NCBI GenBank assembly: GCA_023435985.1
Contig: JAEZKY010000199.1
Location: forward strand, 1-22,167
Direction: 5' to 3'
Source of the DNA: Bacillota bacterium
GTDB taxonomy: Bacteria; Bacillota; Clostridia; Clostridiales; Clostridiaceae
Length of the DNA stretch: 22,167 nt
Numbering within the stretch: position 1 is the stretch's first letter; each line of letters starts with the position of its first letter. The position numbers and the translations under genes are program-made. The notes below the pieces were generated by a model that saw only the letters and a program-made list of their open reading frames with translations, ran no database searches and was not told the origin of the DNA. Below are positions 1 to 7,433 of this stretch, piece by piece.

Positions 1-117
1 ATCTCGTGATGATGGCATAGAGGTAACACTCCTTCCCATTCCGAACAGGAAAGTTAAGGTCTATAGCGCCGATGGTACTGCATGGGAGACTGTGTGGCAG
101 AGTAGGACGTTGCGAGG
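1..117 (+). rRNA. rrf: 5S ribosomal RNA (5' end at or just outside the window edge)
   Basis: The sequence carries the conserved bacterial 5S core, including the stretches CCATTCCGAACAGGAA, GCGCCGATGGTACTGC and GGGAGAC, followed by GAGTAGGACGTTGC. The first bases (TCTCG) pair with the closing CGAGG near 112-116 to form helix I, so the gene is essentially complete; at most a few 5' bases are missing. It is presumably the last gene of an rRNA operon whose 16S and 23S genes lie to the left of the window. No tRNA follows it. Confidence 0.95.
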
Positions 118-123
118 TAAGAT

Positions 124-160
124 AAAAAAGTAGTTATAGTAACTACTTTTTTTGTTTTTT
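124..160 (+). terminator. Intrinsic terminator of the rRNA operon
   Basis: A 13-bp perfect stem (AAAAAAGTAGTTA with TAACTACTTTTTT) with a 3-nt loop sits a few bases after 5S and runs into a T-rich tract. This is the expected end of the rRNA transcript. Confidence 0.9.
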
Positions 161-179
161 ATATAGAAACTTAAATTAA

Positions 180-291
180 TTATAAATTAAGAGTTGAGGA
201 CGAAATCTTTTTATGAATTTCTAAAAAACAATTTTGAAGAAAAGCTAGTAAGCTTTTTTCAAAATTGTCATTTGTCACTTTTAATTTATAA
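180..291. repeat. Possible 112-bp MITE-like element with imperfect terminal inverted repeats
   Basis: TTATAAATTAAGAGT at 180-194 is matched in inverse orientation by ACTTTTAATTTATAA at 277-291 (14 of 15). The enclosed DNA holds the hairpin that terminates bcp. The same 11-mer TTATAAATTAA recurs at 7190-7200, and related AACTTATAA-type ends occur at 11578, 12500 and 16336. No coding capacity. In DNA this AT-rich such arms can arise by chance, so the mobile-element reading is tentative. Confidence 0.35.
221..268 (-). terminator. Intrinsic terminator of bcp
   Basis: Read on the minus strand, arms at 228-246 and 251-268 form a long, slightly imperfect hairpin (outer arms ACAATTTTG/CAAAATTGT, inner AAGCT/AGCTT) followed by TTTTTTAG. 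It lies about 30 bases after the bcp stop codon. Confidence 0.8.
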
Positions 292-295
292 CTGA

Positions 296-760
296 TTATA
301 GTGAGCATTTCAAATTTTCAACATGTCCAGGAACTTTTACTTTTCTATAAACTTTAGTAATTATACCGTCCTCATTTATTAAAAAAGTACTTCTTTCAAC
401 TCCGATAGATTTCTTTCCAAACATATTTTTTTCTTTTAGCACTCCATATAAATTGCAAACTGTTTCATCTTCATCTGATAATAAAATAAAAGGCAAATCA
501 TATTTTGCTATAAATTTATCATGAGATTTAATTGAATCTCTACTTATTCCTAAAATTACCGTATTTTTAGAACTGAATTCTTCTATTGCATTTTTGAAAT
601 CCTGAGCCTCTTGAGAGCAGCCAGGGGTATTATCTTTAGGATAAAAATATAGTATAATTTTTTGGTTTAAATAGTCACTTAATTTATGTTCTTTATTATC
701 AGATCCAATTAAAGTGAAATCTGGAGCTTTTATACCCTCTTCTAAAATTAAATTTTCCAT
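296..760 (-). CDS. bcp: Thioredoxin-dependent peroxiredoxin, Bcp/PrxQ family
   Basis: A 154-residue protein of the usual Bcp length. It has the N-terminal KAPDFTL motif (11-17), the peroxidatic loop YFYPKDNTPGC with Cys48, and the FLINEDG strand near the C-terminus. Family function is reduction of hydrogen peroxide and organic hydroperoxides in the cytoplasm, with thioredoxin as reductant. The resolving cysteine often found five residues after the peroxidatic one is absent (Gln53 there). Cys102 in the DETVCNLYGV segment is the most likely partner, with Cys152 a further candidate. The start is fixed by AGGAGGT on the minus strand at about 766-772. It is a single-gene unit with its own promoter and terminator, and a PerR-like box overlaps the promoter, which fits peroxide induction. 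Confidence 0.93.
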   Translation of the reverse strand: MENLILEEGIKAPDFTLIGSDNKEHKLSDYLNQKIILYFYPKDNTPGCSQEAQDFKNAIEEFSSKNTVILGISRDSIKSHDKFIAKYDLPFILLSDEDETVCNLYGVLKEKNMFGKKSIGVERSTFLINEDGIITKVYRKVKVPGHVENLKCSL

Positions 761-781
761 AAGATACCTCCTATATATTCT

Positions 782-821
782 TTATAATAATTATTATCTA
801 TTAATATTATTTGTTTGTAAA
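782..821 (-). promoter_or_regulatory. bcp promoter with PerR-like operator
   Basis: On the minus strand TTTACA (rc of 816-821) and GATAAT (rc of 793-798) are separated by 17 nt, a good sigma-A promoter. TTATAATAATTATTA at 782-796 overlaps the -10 side and matches the PerR consensus TTATAATNATTATAA at 13 of the 14 specified positions. An operator here would block initiation, as expected for a Fur-family peroxide repressor. The AT-only motif makes chance matches possible, but the position in front of a peroxiredoxin supports it. Confidence 0.6.
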
Positions 822-874
822 GTAAAAATAAAAAATTATGTAACCAAATTGAAACAGAAAATACAATACAATGT

Positions 875-913
875 TTCTTCAGAAATTCTTCAGAAGCATA
901 TCTATGTTATTAT
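875..913 (+). promoter_or_regulatory. Orphan OmpR/PhoB-type direct repeat and promoter
   Basis: TTCTTCAGAA occurs twice, at 875-884 and 886-895, with an 11-nt period, the spacing typical of boxes for OmpR-family response regulators. A TATTAT hexamer at 908-913 is placed so that the second repeat covers the -35 position, as in regulator-activated promoters. Downstream there is only the relic of a histidine kinase, so this looks like the surviving control region of a lost two-component operon. Confidence 0.45.
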
Positions 914-986
914 TTTAAAATCATATTTATAGGACATATCATAAATAAACTATTAGTTTTTTATGATAAATTTAAAAAGGAGATAA

Positions 987-1104
987 GTCAAAAATACGGG
1001 CAAAGTTAGAGATGGCTTTGGAGTCGAAGTTGTCAAAGGCATAGTAAAGTTACATAATAGAAAGATATTTGCATAATACAATCGAAAAGGATTTGTATTA
1101 AAGT
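987..1104 (+). pseudogene. Remnant of a sensor histidine kinase C-terminus
   Basis: Frame 987-1076 reads VKNTGKVRDGFGVEVV then KGIVKLHNRKIFA and stops; reading through the TAA gives YNRKGFVLK and a second stop near 1104. FGVEVVKGIVKLHN corresponds to the G2-box end of the HATPase_c domain (typically GLGLSIVK-IVELHGGKI). There is no start codon, no H-box, N-box or G1-box, and the glycine pattern is eroded. An AAGGAGA lies just upstream at 977-983. This is a decayed fragment, not a working gene. Confidence 0.55.
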
Positions 1105-1200
1105 GATGATATAACAGAAGTTTTATTGATATAATGAAACTATTTTGCGTGTTGAATTAAAGAAATATTAATATAAAGCGAAAATAATTTTAAAATAGTA

Positions 1201-1229
1201 TTGACATATATTTATAAAGAATGTATACT
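1201..1229 (+). promoter_or_regulatory. Strong sigma-A promoter of the riboswitch-metY unit
   Basis: TTGACA (1201-1206), a 17-nt spacer and TATACT (1224-1229) make a near-consensus promoter. It lies about 45 nt ahead of the SAM riboswitch. Confidence 0.85.
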
Positions 1230-1273
1230 TTATATCATAGTAAACAGCTAAGAATAATAAAATTAAAAATATT

Positions 1274-1385
1274 TTTTATCAAGAAAGACTGAGGGACTGG
1301 CCCTATGATGTCTAGCAACCTGAATTAATGATATATTAATTTAAGGTGCTAATTCCTGCAGATGTTAAATCTGAAAGATAAGAAT
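1274..1385 (+). promoter_or_regulatory. SAM-I (S-box) riboswitch aptamer
   Basis: The conserved S-box core is clear: GAGGGACTGGCCCTATGA (1291-1308), AGCAACC (1314-1320), AAGGTGCTAATTCCTGCAG (1343-1361) and CTGAAAGATAAGAA (1371-1384). P1 forms between TTTTATC at 1274-1280 and GATAAGAA at 1378-1385. The class binds S-adenosylmethionine and turns expression off when SAM is plentiful. The 3' strand of P1 (AGATAAGAA) can instead pair with TTCTTATTT at about 1408-1416 in the terminator, giving the expected antiterminator. Confidence 0.96.
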
Positions 1386-1402
1386 GTAATTGAAGTTTTC
1401 TG

Positions 1403-1436
1403 CTACTTTCTTATTTTAGGAAGTAGTTTTTTTATT
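1403..1436 (+). terminator. Riboswitch-controlled terminator
   Basis: CTACTTTC (1403-1410) pairs with GGAAGTAG (1419-1426) around an 8-nt loop, followed by seven T residues. Its 5' arm and loop overlap the segment that would pair with the P1 3' strand, so terminator and antiterminator are mutually exclusive. It is the expression platform of the SAM switch. Confidence 0.88.
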
Positions 1437-1697
1437 CTTTAGGAATTTATAATAAAGTAAATCTGTAGACATTGTGCCCCTTGGGGGTATAATTTATGAA
1501 AAGCTATTTAATTAGGTTCCATGTAGAAAAAGAATAAAAAATAAATCTCATCCGTTAGCTGATATTTGTATAGTATCCTATAAGTTTTGAGAATAGTTAA
1601 TGTAATATTGAATTGAAAGGATAGGATTAACATGCAAATCATAGTAAATATATAAGAAAAATACAAAAATAAAATTATAAAAATGGGGGCAAAAACT
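1437..1697 (+). other. Long untranslated leader between riboswitch and metY, with a possible second promoter
   Basis: About 260 nt separate the riboswitch terminator from metY, without an ORF of useful size. TAGACA at 1466-1471, a 16-nt spacer and TATAAT at 1488-1493 could be a second promoter that would bypass SAM control. The spacer contains a small GC hairpin (CCCC TT GGGG, 1477-1486). Nothing else recognisable was seen. Confidence 0.4.
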
Positions 1698-2987
1698 ATG
1701 AGTAACCAAGAAAGAAAATTAAAATTTGAAACATTACAGCTTCATGTTGGACAAGAACAAGCAGATCCAACAACAGATTCAAGAGCAGTACCAATTTATC
1801 AAACAACTTCCTATGTATTTAAAAATTCAGCACATGCAGCTGCAAGATTTGGACTAACGGATGCTGGAAATATATACGGAAGGTTAACTAACTCTACACA
1901 GGATGTTTTTGAAAAACGTGTTGCAGCATTGGAAGGTGGGCTTGCAGGACTTGCAGTAGCATCGGGAGCAGCAGCAATAACATATGCATTTCAAAATATT
2001 ACAAGTGTTGGGGACCATATAGTAGCGGCAAAGACTATATATGGAGGATCTTATAACTTGTTAGCCAATACTTTTCCTACTCATGGAGTTACAACAACAT
2101 TTGTAGATCCAGAAGACTTAGCAAATTTTGAAGATGCTATTCAAGATAATACGAAAGCTATATTTATAGAATCTCTTGGAAATCCCAATTCAAACATTAT
2201 AGATGTTGATGCACTTGCAGAAATTGCTCATAAGCATAAAATACCATTAATAGTTGATAATACATTTGGAACACCATATTTATTTAGACCAATTGAACAT
2301 GGAGCAGATGTTGTTGTTCATTCAGCAACAAAGTTTATTGGAGGACATGGTACATCATTAGGTGGTGTCATTGTAGATTCGGGAAAATTTGATTGGATAG
2401 CTTCAGGAAAGTTCCCACAATTAAGCGAGGCAGATCCGAGCTATCATGGAATTAAATTTGCAGAAGCAGTAGGAGCAGCAGCATATATAACTAGAATTCG
2501 TGCAGTTATATTAAGAGATACAGGAGCATGCATAAGTCCATTTAATGCATTTATTTTATTACAAGGATTAGAAACTCTTTCTCTTAGAGTTGAACGTCAT
2601 GTGGAGAATACTTTAAAGGTAGTAGATTTCTTGAAAAATCATCCAAAGGTTGAAAGTGTAAATCATCCATCATTACCAGACAACCCTGATAATGCATTAT
2701 ATAAAAAGTATTTTCCTAAGGGCGCAGGATCAATTTTTACATTTGAAGTTAAAGGAAGTGCTAAGGAAGCACAGGAATTCATAGATAAGTTACAAATATT
2801 CTCTTTACTTGCTAATGTAGCTGATGTTAAATCGTTAGTAATCCATCCAGCTAGTACAACTCATTCACAAATGAATGAAACTGAATTAGCTGAATCAGGA
2901 ATTAAGGCAAATACAGTTCGTCTTTCAATTGGAACTGAACACATTGATGATATAATTTACGATTTATCTCAAGCTTTAGGAGAATAA
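1698..2987 (+). CDS. metY: O-acetylhomoserine sulfhydrylase (O-acetylhomoserine aminocarboxypropyltransferase)
   Basis: A PLP enzyme of the Cys/Met metabolism family, 429 residues, the size typical of MetY rather than the roughly 380-residue MetB/MetC group. Motifs include the N-terminal TLQLHVGQ, PIYQTTSYVF, YGRLTNSTQ, the Gly-rich LAVASGAAA, IFIESLGNPN, VDNTFGTPYLFRP, and SATKFIGGHGTSLGG with the PLP-binding Lys212. The family makes homocysteine from O-acetylhomoserine and sulfide in the cytoplasm. I place the start at ATG 1698 because GGGGG at 1685-1689 is a good RBS for it; an in-frame ATG at 1683 lies on top of that RBS. The S-box upstream agrees with a methionine biosynthetic role. Sulfide for it could come from the asr operon in this window. 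A strong terminator follows. Confidence 0.95.
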   Translation: MSNQERKLKFETLQLHVGQEQADPTTDSRAVPIYQTTSYVFKNSAHAAARFGLTDAGNIYGRLTNSTQDVFEKRVAALEGGLAGLAVASGAAAITYAFQNITSVGDHIVAAKTIYGGSYNLLANTFPTHGVTTTFVDPEDLANFEDAIQDNTKAIFIESLGNPNSNIIDVDALAEIAHKHKIPLIVDNTFGTPYLFRPIEHGADVVVHSATKFIGGHGTSLGGVIVDSGKFDWIASGKFPQLSEADPSYHGIKFAEAVGAAAYITRIRAVILRDTGACISPFNAFILLQGLETLSLRVERHVENTLKVVDFLKNHPKVESVNHPSLPDNPDNALYKKYFPKGAGSIFTFEVKGSAKEAQEFIDKLQIFSLLANVADVKSLVIHPASTTHSQMNETELAESGIKANTVRLSIGTEHIDDIIYDLSQALGE

Positions 2988-3010
2988 ATATATAATATTT
3001 AAGTTTAAAT

Positions 3011-3060
3011 AACTAGAAGATAATCAGTGAACAGATTGATTATCTTCTAGTTATTTTTAC
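3011..3060 (+). terminator. metY terminator, between convergent genes
   Basis: A perfect 16-bp stem (3011-3026 with 3037-3052) and a 10-nt loop, followed by ATTTTTAC on the plus strand. On the minus strand the stem is followed by ATTTAAACTT, so it may also end the yesMN-type operon weakly. The T-tract runs into the stop codon of the convergent gene. Confidence 0.88.
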
Positions 3061-3827
3061 TTTGAATATAAATACTTTAATCTATAATCACTAGGATATA
3101 CTCCTACATTTGCTTTGAATACACGGCTAAAGTAAAAGGCATCCTTATATCCTATTAATTCTCCAATTTTTTTTATTTCAAGCTCAGGCTGATTGATTAA
3201 AAGTTGTTTTGCTTCGTTAATTCGGATCTTAGTTATATATTTTATAAGTGTTACGCCTGTGTGTTTTTTAAATATTTTGCTTAAATATTCATTTGTAAAT
3301 CCAAATTTTTCAGCAATTTCATGAATAGATGTTATAGATGAGTAATTCTTAAGTAAATAATTTTCTAAAAGCTGGCTTAAGCTCTCAGGTTTTAAATTGC
3401 TATGATCAAGTGAAAAGGAGTATATTTCTTTATTTTCAGATTCAAGGATGAGAAGCACATTTTGAAGAGCTGTACTAAGTTCTTCAATTTTTATTGGCTT
3501 CAATAAAAAATCTTTAACTCCATATTTTAATGCTGTTTGCGCATATTTAAAATCATTATATCCACTTAAAATAACAGTTTTTATATGAGGATGATTTTTA
3601 TATAGATATTTAATTAATTCTAAGCCATCATATTTAGGCATTTTTATATCGGTTATAACTAGGGAAGGATAGAGTTCTTCTATAAGAGAAATGGCATTTT
3701 CTCCATTACTAGCTTCTCCAACCAATTGAAAAGGTATAGATAAAGAGTTGATTTTTTTTATTATATTTTGTCTTATAAGAGGCTCGTCCTCAACAACAAT
3801 AAGTTTATAAATGTGTGTATTGTTCAT
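3057..3827 (-). CDS. AraC-type response regulator, YesN family
   Basis: A 256-residue protein with an N-terminal receiver domain (about 7-125) and a C-terminal AraC/XylS double helix-turn-helix (about 150-250). Receiver residues are in place: Glu13/Asp14, phospho-acceptor Asp60 in TDIKMPKYDG, Ser88 and Lys110 in LLKPI. The AraC part has the HEIAEKFGFTNEYLSKIFKK recognition segment and the IGELIGYKDAFYFSRVFK second HTH. YesN-type regulators pair with YesM-type kinases and usually activate an adjacent sugar ABC importer. Here the gene overlaps the 3' end of its kinase gene by 23 bp, so they are co-transcribed and probably translationally coupled. It has its own AGGAGG RBS. The likely target is the divergent importer at 5845. 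Confidence 0.92.
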   Translation of the reverse strand: MNNTHIYKLIVVEDEPLIRQNIIKKINSLSIPFQLVGEASNGENAISLIEELYPSLVITDIKMPKYDGLELIKYLYKNHPHIKTVILSGYNDFKYAQTALKYGVKDFLLKPIKIEELSTALQNVLLILESENKEIYSFSLDHSNLKPESLSQLLENYLLKNYSSITSIHEIAEKFGFTNEYLSKIFKKHTGVTLIKYITKIRINEAKQLLINQPELEIKKIGELIGYKDAFYFSRVFKANVGVYPSDYRLKYLYSK

Positions 3828-5679
3828 AGAAATCCTCCTTGTTTATATGGATTGGCCCGCCAATTATAAAAATTGTTTTATCTTTTTGAGCGTTATCGAT
3901 TAAAAAGACAGCTTCGTCATTATATAAAAGTTGTAATCTTAAATAGACATTTTTTAATCCCATCCCCCCAATTTTTAAAGAACGGAATTCCTCATTTTTA
4001 TTTAGATTATTAAAAGTAGATAACAGTTGTTCTTTTTTTTCATTGCTTAAATTTCCTCCATTATCCTCAACGTATATTAGCCATTTGTTATCACTTATAG
4101 CAGATGAAATTTTTAAGTTCCATGGAGGAGAAGAGCTAAAGCCATGTTTAAATACATTTTCAACTATAGGTTGAACAATTAATTTTGGAATTAAAATTTC
4201 TTTTGTTTCTTTATCAATATTTGAAGTATAAACAAAATCATTTCCGTACCGCATTTTCATGCATTCAATATACTTTTCTGTATATAATATTTCCAAATTA
4301 AGAGGAACCGCAGTTTCATCATATGTTGTGATGTAACGAAGATAATCACATAAAGCATAGCAGATGTTTATGATTTCTTTATTCATATTCTCTTCTGCCA
4401 TAATGCTTAATGTAGTCAAGCTATTGTATAAAAAATGTGGATTAATTAGAGACTGAGTAGCTTGAAGTTTTGCACGGGTTTCTTCCGACTTTAACAATAA
4501 AATCTCATGAGAGGAATCTCTTAATTTATCATACATATCTAAAAATGATTGATATAATTCGGAAATTTCAATTATATTGGTGTTTATTGGTGCTAATATG
4601 GTTTCTTTTTCATTTAATACGCTATTTATAGTTACCTTTTTTGTGGAACTTGTTAAGTTGCTCAATGGATGAGTTAAACGGCTTGAGATTATGAAACATA
4701 AAAATAAGGTAAATATAATAGAAAGAATTATTATAAATATGAATCCTTCTTTAAAAGATTGCAATGATTTAAATACAATATTTTTAGATTCTACAGTAAC
4801 AACTGTCCAATTATATGAATTAATTTTTTGATAAGACATTAATACGTCATTTTTATTATTTAAGGTAACAAAATATCCAACCGATGGAGCTAAATTATTT
4901 TCTTTAATAGTATCTATATAGTTTGTATGATCATCTATATTAGCTGAATAAGGATAAATTAGTTCATCTTTCTCGTTATATACATAAAAGGATATGGAGG
5001 GATTTTTTTGTTTTAATTCAGATATTAAGTTAAACACAGTATTGCAATCTTGTAAAACCTCTACGATACCTTCAGGTTCATTGGTGCTATTAAAAAATAC
5101 ACGAGTCAGAGATAGATAATTATGGTTGGCAGTGTTTTCAACTTTGGTAGGAGAATTTAATAACTTGTTTGTAAGGTAAATATTTTTTCCACCATTTTTA
5201 TTTAGAGTTTCTGAATACCAAGGGATATTATTTAAGTCAACATTTATTACACCTTGAAAATATCCAGAACCAATACAGGTTCCGTTGAGAGTGTAGAGAT
5301 TGACCTGATTTGCTGATTGAAATGGACCAATTATCGCAGTTATGATATCATATATCGCTAAAACGTTTTCTCTAGATTTTGAAAAATTCTCAAGATCAAT
5401 TTGTTTCTCATTACTATTTGAAAAACTAGTGAAATTTTTTTTTATAGCATTAGAATATACAATATTCATTGATATTGTAGACATACTATCTAATTCAGCA
5501 GATATTGAATTATGAATAGAAGTGCAAATGGTTTCTGAATTTGTCTTAGCAGTTTTATAAATATTTTCGCTATAGAAATAATAAAAACAAATGAAGAAGA
5601 AAAATAATAATGTTACTACCAAAAATCCATAAACAAGAAATAAATATATTCTTTGAGAAAAATATAATTTATATTTCAT
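3805..5679 (-). CDS. Sensor histidine kinase, YesM (HPK7-like) family
   Basis: A 624-residue membrane kinase. Order: TM1 at about 11-36, a large extracytoplasmic sensor (about 37-305, Cache-like by position), TM2 at about 310-333, HAMP (about 334-390), a His_kinase domain with QSLINPHFLYNSL (His415), and HATPase_c with the N-box PIVENVFKHG (507-513), G1-box VEDNGG and G2-box GGMGLKN (571-577). The NPHFLYN H-box is the hallmark of the YesM/LytS group. The extracytoplasmic domain suggests sensing of a sugar or a binding protein, but the ligand cannot be read. I chose ATG 5679, with AAAGGGG about 10 nt upstream; an in-frame GTG at 5688 is too close to that RBS. It is the first gene of a two-gene operon with the regulator. 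Confidence 0.92.
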   Translation of the reverse strand: MKYKLYFSQRIYLFLVYGFLVVTLLFFFFICFYYFYSENIYKTAKTNSETICTSIHNSISAELDSMSTISMNIVYSNAIKKNFTSFSNSNEKQIDLENFSKSRENVLAIYDIITAIIGPFQSANQVNLYTLNGTCIGSGYFQGVINVDLNNIPWYSETLNKNGGKNIYLTNKLLNSPTKVENTANHNYLSLTRVFFNSTNEPEGIVEVLQDCNTVFNLISELKQKNPSISFYVYNEKDELIYPYSANIDDHTNYIDTIKENNLAPSVGYFVTLNNKNDVLMSYQKINSYNWTVVTVESKNIVFKSLQSFKEGFIFIIILSIIFTLFLCFIISSRLTHPLSNLTSSTKKVTINSVLNEKETILAPINTNIIEISELYQSFLDMYDKLRDSSHEILLLKSEETRAKLQATQSLINPHFLYNSLTTLSIMAEENMNKEIINICYALCDYLRYITTYDETAVPLNLEILYTEKYIECMKMRYGNDFVYTSNIDKETKEILIPKLIVQPIVENVFKHGFSSSPPWNLKISSAISDNKWLIYVEDNGGNLSNEKKEQLLSTFNNLNKNEEFRSLKIGGMGLKNVYLRLQLLYNDEAVFLIDNAQKDKTIFIIGGPIHINKEDFYEQYTHL

Positions 5680-5702
5680 TGCTTCCACCCCTTTCCAAAA
5701 GT

Positions 5703-5731
5703 ATTATATAATATTGTTCAAAAAAGTGCAA
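5703..5731 (-). promoter_or_regulatory. Promoter of the kinase-regulator operon
   Basis: On the minus strand TTGCAC (rc of 5726-5731), a 17-nt spacer and TATAAT (rc of 5703-5708). Initiation near 5696 would leave a leader of less than 20 nt that is almost entirely the RBS. It diverges from the importer promoter. Confidence 0.7.
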
Positions 5732-5771
5732 AAATGAGTTCTCTTTTATCTATGTCTTATTATTATGCTTA

Positions 5772-5809
5772 ATGATATTATAATATCATAGCTAATGTAA
5801 AGCTTATCA
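5772..5809 (+). promoter_or_regulatory. Importer promoter region with a perfect palindrome over the -10
   Basis: ATGATATTATAATATCAT at 5772-5789 is an 18-bp perfect palindrome that contains a TATAAT (5779-5784) suitable as the -10 of the importer operon. No good -35 is visible 17 nt upstream, which fits dependence on an activator such as the divergent AraC-type regulator. TGTAAAGCTTATCA at 5796-5809 has the outline of a cre (CcpA) site but with the central CG replaced by GC, so it is only a weak candidate. Confidence 0.4.
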
Positions 5810-5844
5810 TAAGGGATAGATTAAAAGTATTGGAGGTAAAATTT

Positions 5845-7176
5845 ATGAATAAACGTCTAGTCAAATTGATTAGTGCAGTTTCTATGACAGTATTAATAGG
5901 AAGTTCTCTTGCAGGCTGTGGAAGCAGTAATGGGGGGGATGCTAGTAAGAGCACTTCAGGTAATGGTGAAGCAATTACACTAACATTTGGTTCCCATCAA
6001 TCAGGGCTCCCAGATTCAGGGGTAGTACAGGATTTAGCTAAGGATTTTGAAAAGGAAACAGGAATTAAAATCGATTTTCAAATTTCACCTGATGCTCAAT
6101 GGCGTGATTTATTAAAGGTAAAATTGGATTCAGGAGAAGCACCAGATATATTCTGTGCAGATGCTGACCCTTTGAATTTGGTTACAAGAGTTAATCCAGA
6201 AAAATATGTTCAGGATGTAACAGATCAAGAATGGGTAAAACGAATGGATCCTAATGTTCTTCCATCAATATCTTATAACAATAAAGTTTATGGAATTACT
6301 TTCCCAGGAAAGAAAATGTATTTTTATGTATACAATAAAGAAATATTTCAAAAGTTAGGTTTAAAAGTCCCAACTACTTATGAAGAATTTAAAAATGTAT
6401 GCCAAAAGATAAAAGATTCTGGAGTTACTCCAATTTTTGAAGGGACACAAAATGGATGGCATCAAGTGCTTCCACTATTTGAGACAGGAGCTATGTATCA
6501 GGAAAAGCATCCGGATTTATATGACAAATTAAATAAAAATGAAGAGGATTTAGACTCTGTACCTGAATTATTAACTATCATTTCTGAGTTAAAGGAATGT
6601 GCTGATTTAGGTTTCTATGGAACAGATTATTTAAGTAATTCTGTTGAAAATGCAAAAGAAGCAATGGCTGATGGAAAGGCAGCTATGTTTATAGCTGAAT
6701 CCGCCTGGAGAAATGAAGTAAAAGCAGATTTTCCAGACTTTGATGTTAATAAACTTGGAATATTTGCAATGCCTTGGGGAGATAATCAAACAATTGGTGT
6801 AAATCCAGCTAGTAATGCATATTTTATCAATAAAAATGGTAAGCATGTAAAAGAGGCATTGCAATTCTTTGACTTTTTAGCCAGACCTGAGAATTTACAA
6901 AAGCGCCTTGATGGACAACCTGGGTTATCAGAAGTCTGCTGGCCAGAGATAAAATCAAAATATTCCGATGAAGATAAGGCATATATTGATTCTTTAAATA
7001 AAGGAATGGTTATGCAGGCTGGAGTTAAGTATATTGATAGTCAATGGATGGATATTGGAAAGGATTTAGAATCTATGTATACTGGGGCATCAACTCCTAA
7101 GCAAGTGTTAGAGACCATTATGAATAGAAGAACAGAGCAGGCAAAATTACAAAAGGATCCTGATTGGGAAAAATAA
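5845..7176 (+). CDS. Sugar ABC transporter substrate-binding lipoprotein (CUT1 type)
   Basis: A 443-residue extracellular solute-binding protein of family 1. It begins with a lipoprotein signal peptide (MNKRLVKL, hydrophobic segment, lipobox LAGC with Cys25) and a low-complexity Gly/Ser linker. The mature part has typical SBP features: FEKETGIKIDFQ, DAQWRDLLKVKLDSGEAPDI, a KVYGITFPGKKMYFYVYNKEIFQKLGLK hinge region, and DGKAAMFIAESAWRNEV. It should capture an oligosaccharide or sugar outside the membrane and hand it to the two permeases downstream. The start is ATG 5845, with GGAGG at 5832-5836. Substrate cannot be inferred. The gap to the permeases contains hairpins that may lower downstream expression, as is common for binding-protein genes. 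Confidence 0.93.
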   Translation: MNKRLVKLISAVSMTVLIGSSLAGCGSSNGGDASKSTSGNGEAITLTFGSHQSGLPDSGVVQDLAKDFEKETGIKIDFQISPDAQWRDLLKVKLDSGEAPDIFCADADPLNLVTRVNPEKYVQDVTDQEWVKRMDPNVLPSISYNNKVYGITFPGKKMYFYVYNKEIFQKLGLKVPTTYEEFKNVCQKIKDSGVTPIFEGTQNGWHQVLPLFETGAMYQEKHPDLYDKLNKNEEDLDSVPELLTIISELKECADLGFYGTDYLSNSVENAKEAMADGKAAMFIAESAWRNEVKADFPDFDVNKLGIFAMPWGDNQTIGVNPASNAYFINKNGKHVKEALQFFDFLARPENLQKRLDGQPGLSEVCWPEIKSKYSDEDKAYIDSLNKGMVMQAGVKYIDSQWMDIGKDLESMYTGASTPKQVLETIMNRRTEQAKLQKDPDWEK

Positions 7177-7433
7177 AATTAGTTATAAATTATAAATTAA
7201 TAGAGAAAAGCCACAGGCTTTTCCAAAAATAAATATTTCAGAAATCCCTTTTGGCATCTATGATTTACTGATGATTGCTTAATCTTTAGGCGCTCAGTAG
7301 AACTTCCTATTATGGTGAAAAAATAGACAGGCATATATTGACTTGTTATTTTTTTGATAATGCCTTAAGGGATTTAATCATTAAACTATAATTTGTTACT
7401 TATAACCTAGCATCAATACAAGGAGGGGTTAAA
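7177..7433 (+). other. Intergenic hairpin/repeat region between binding protein and permease genes
   Basis: This 257-nt gap holds several structures: TTATAAATTAA at 7190-7200 (also at 180-190), a hairpin GAAAAGCC-ACA-GGCTTTTC at 7205-7223, inverted arms TACTGA/TCAGTA at 7266-7271 and 7294-7299, and a weak stem ACAGG/CTTGT (7327-7346) followed by TATTTTTTT, which resembles an attenuating terminator. The segment 7321-7370 is repeated at 11672-11715. The hairpins probably set the ratio of binding protein to permease; the repeat content suggests insertion of a small element. Confidence 0.5.

Noticed and set aside
714..932. Plus-strand reading frame of 72 codons across the bcp start and promoter
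   Set aside because: It overlaps bcp and its promoter, lacks an RBS, and has AT-driven Leu/Ile/Tyr/Lys composition with no recognisable motif.
990..1040. Possible c-di-GMP riboswitch (ACGGGCAAAG resembles part of the GEMM core)
   Set aside because: The rest of the GEMM consensus and its paired arms are missing, and the same bases translate to a kinase G2-box fragment.
5796..5809. CcpA cre site in front of the sugar importer
   Set aside because: The central CG of the consensus is GC here; kept only as a weak note in the promoter entry.
6631..6864. Minus-strand frame inside the binding-protein gene
   Set aside because: Antisense shadow of the binding-protein gene.
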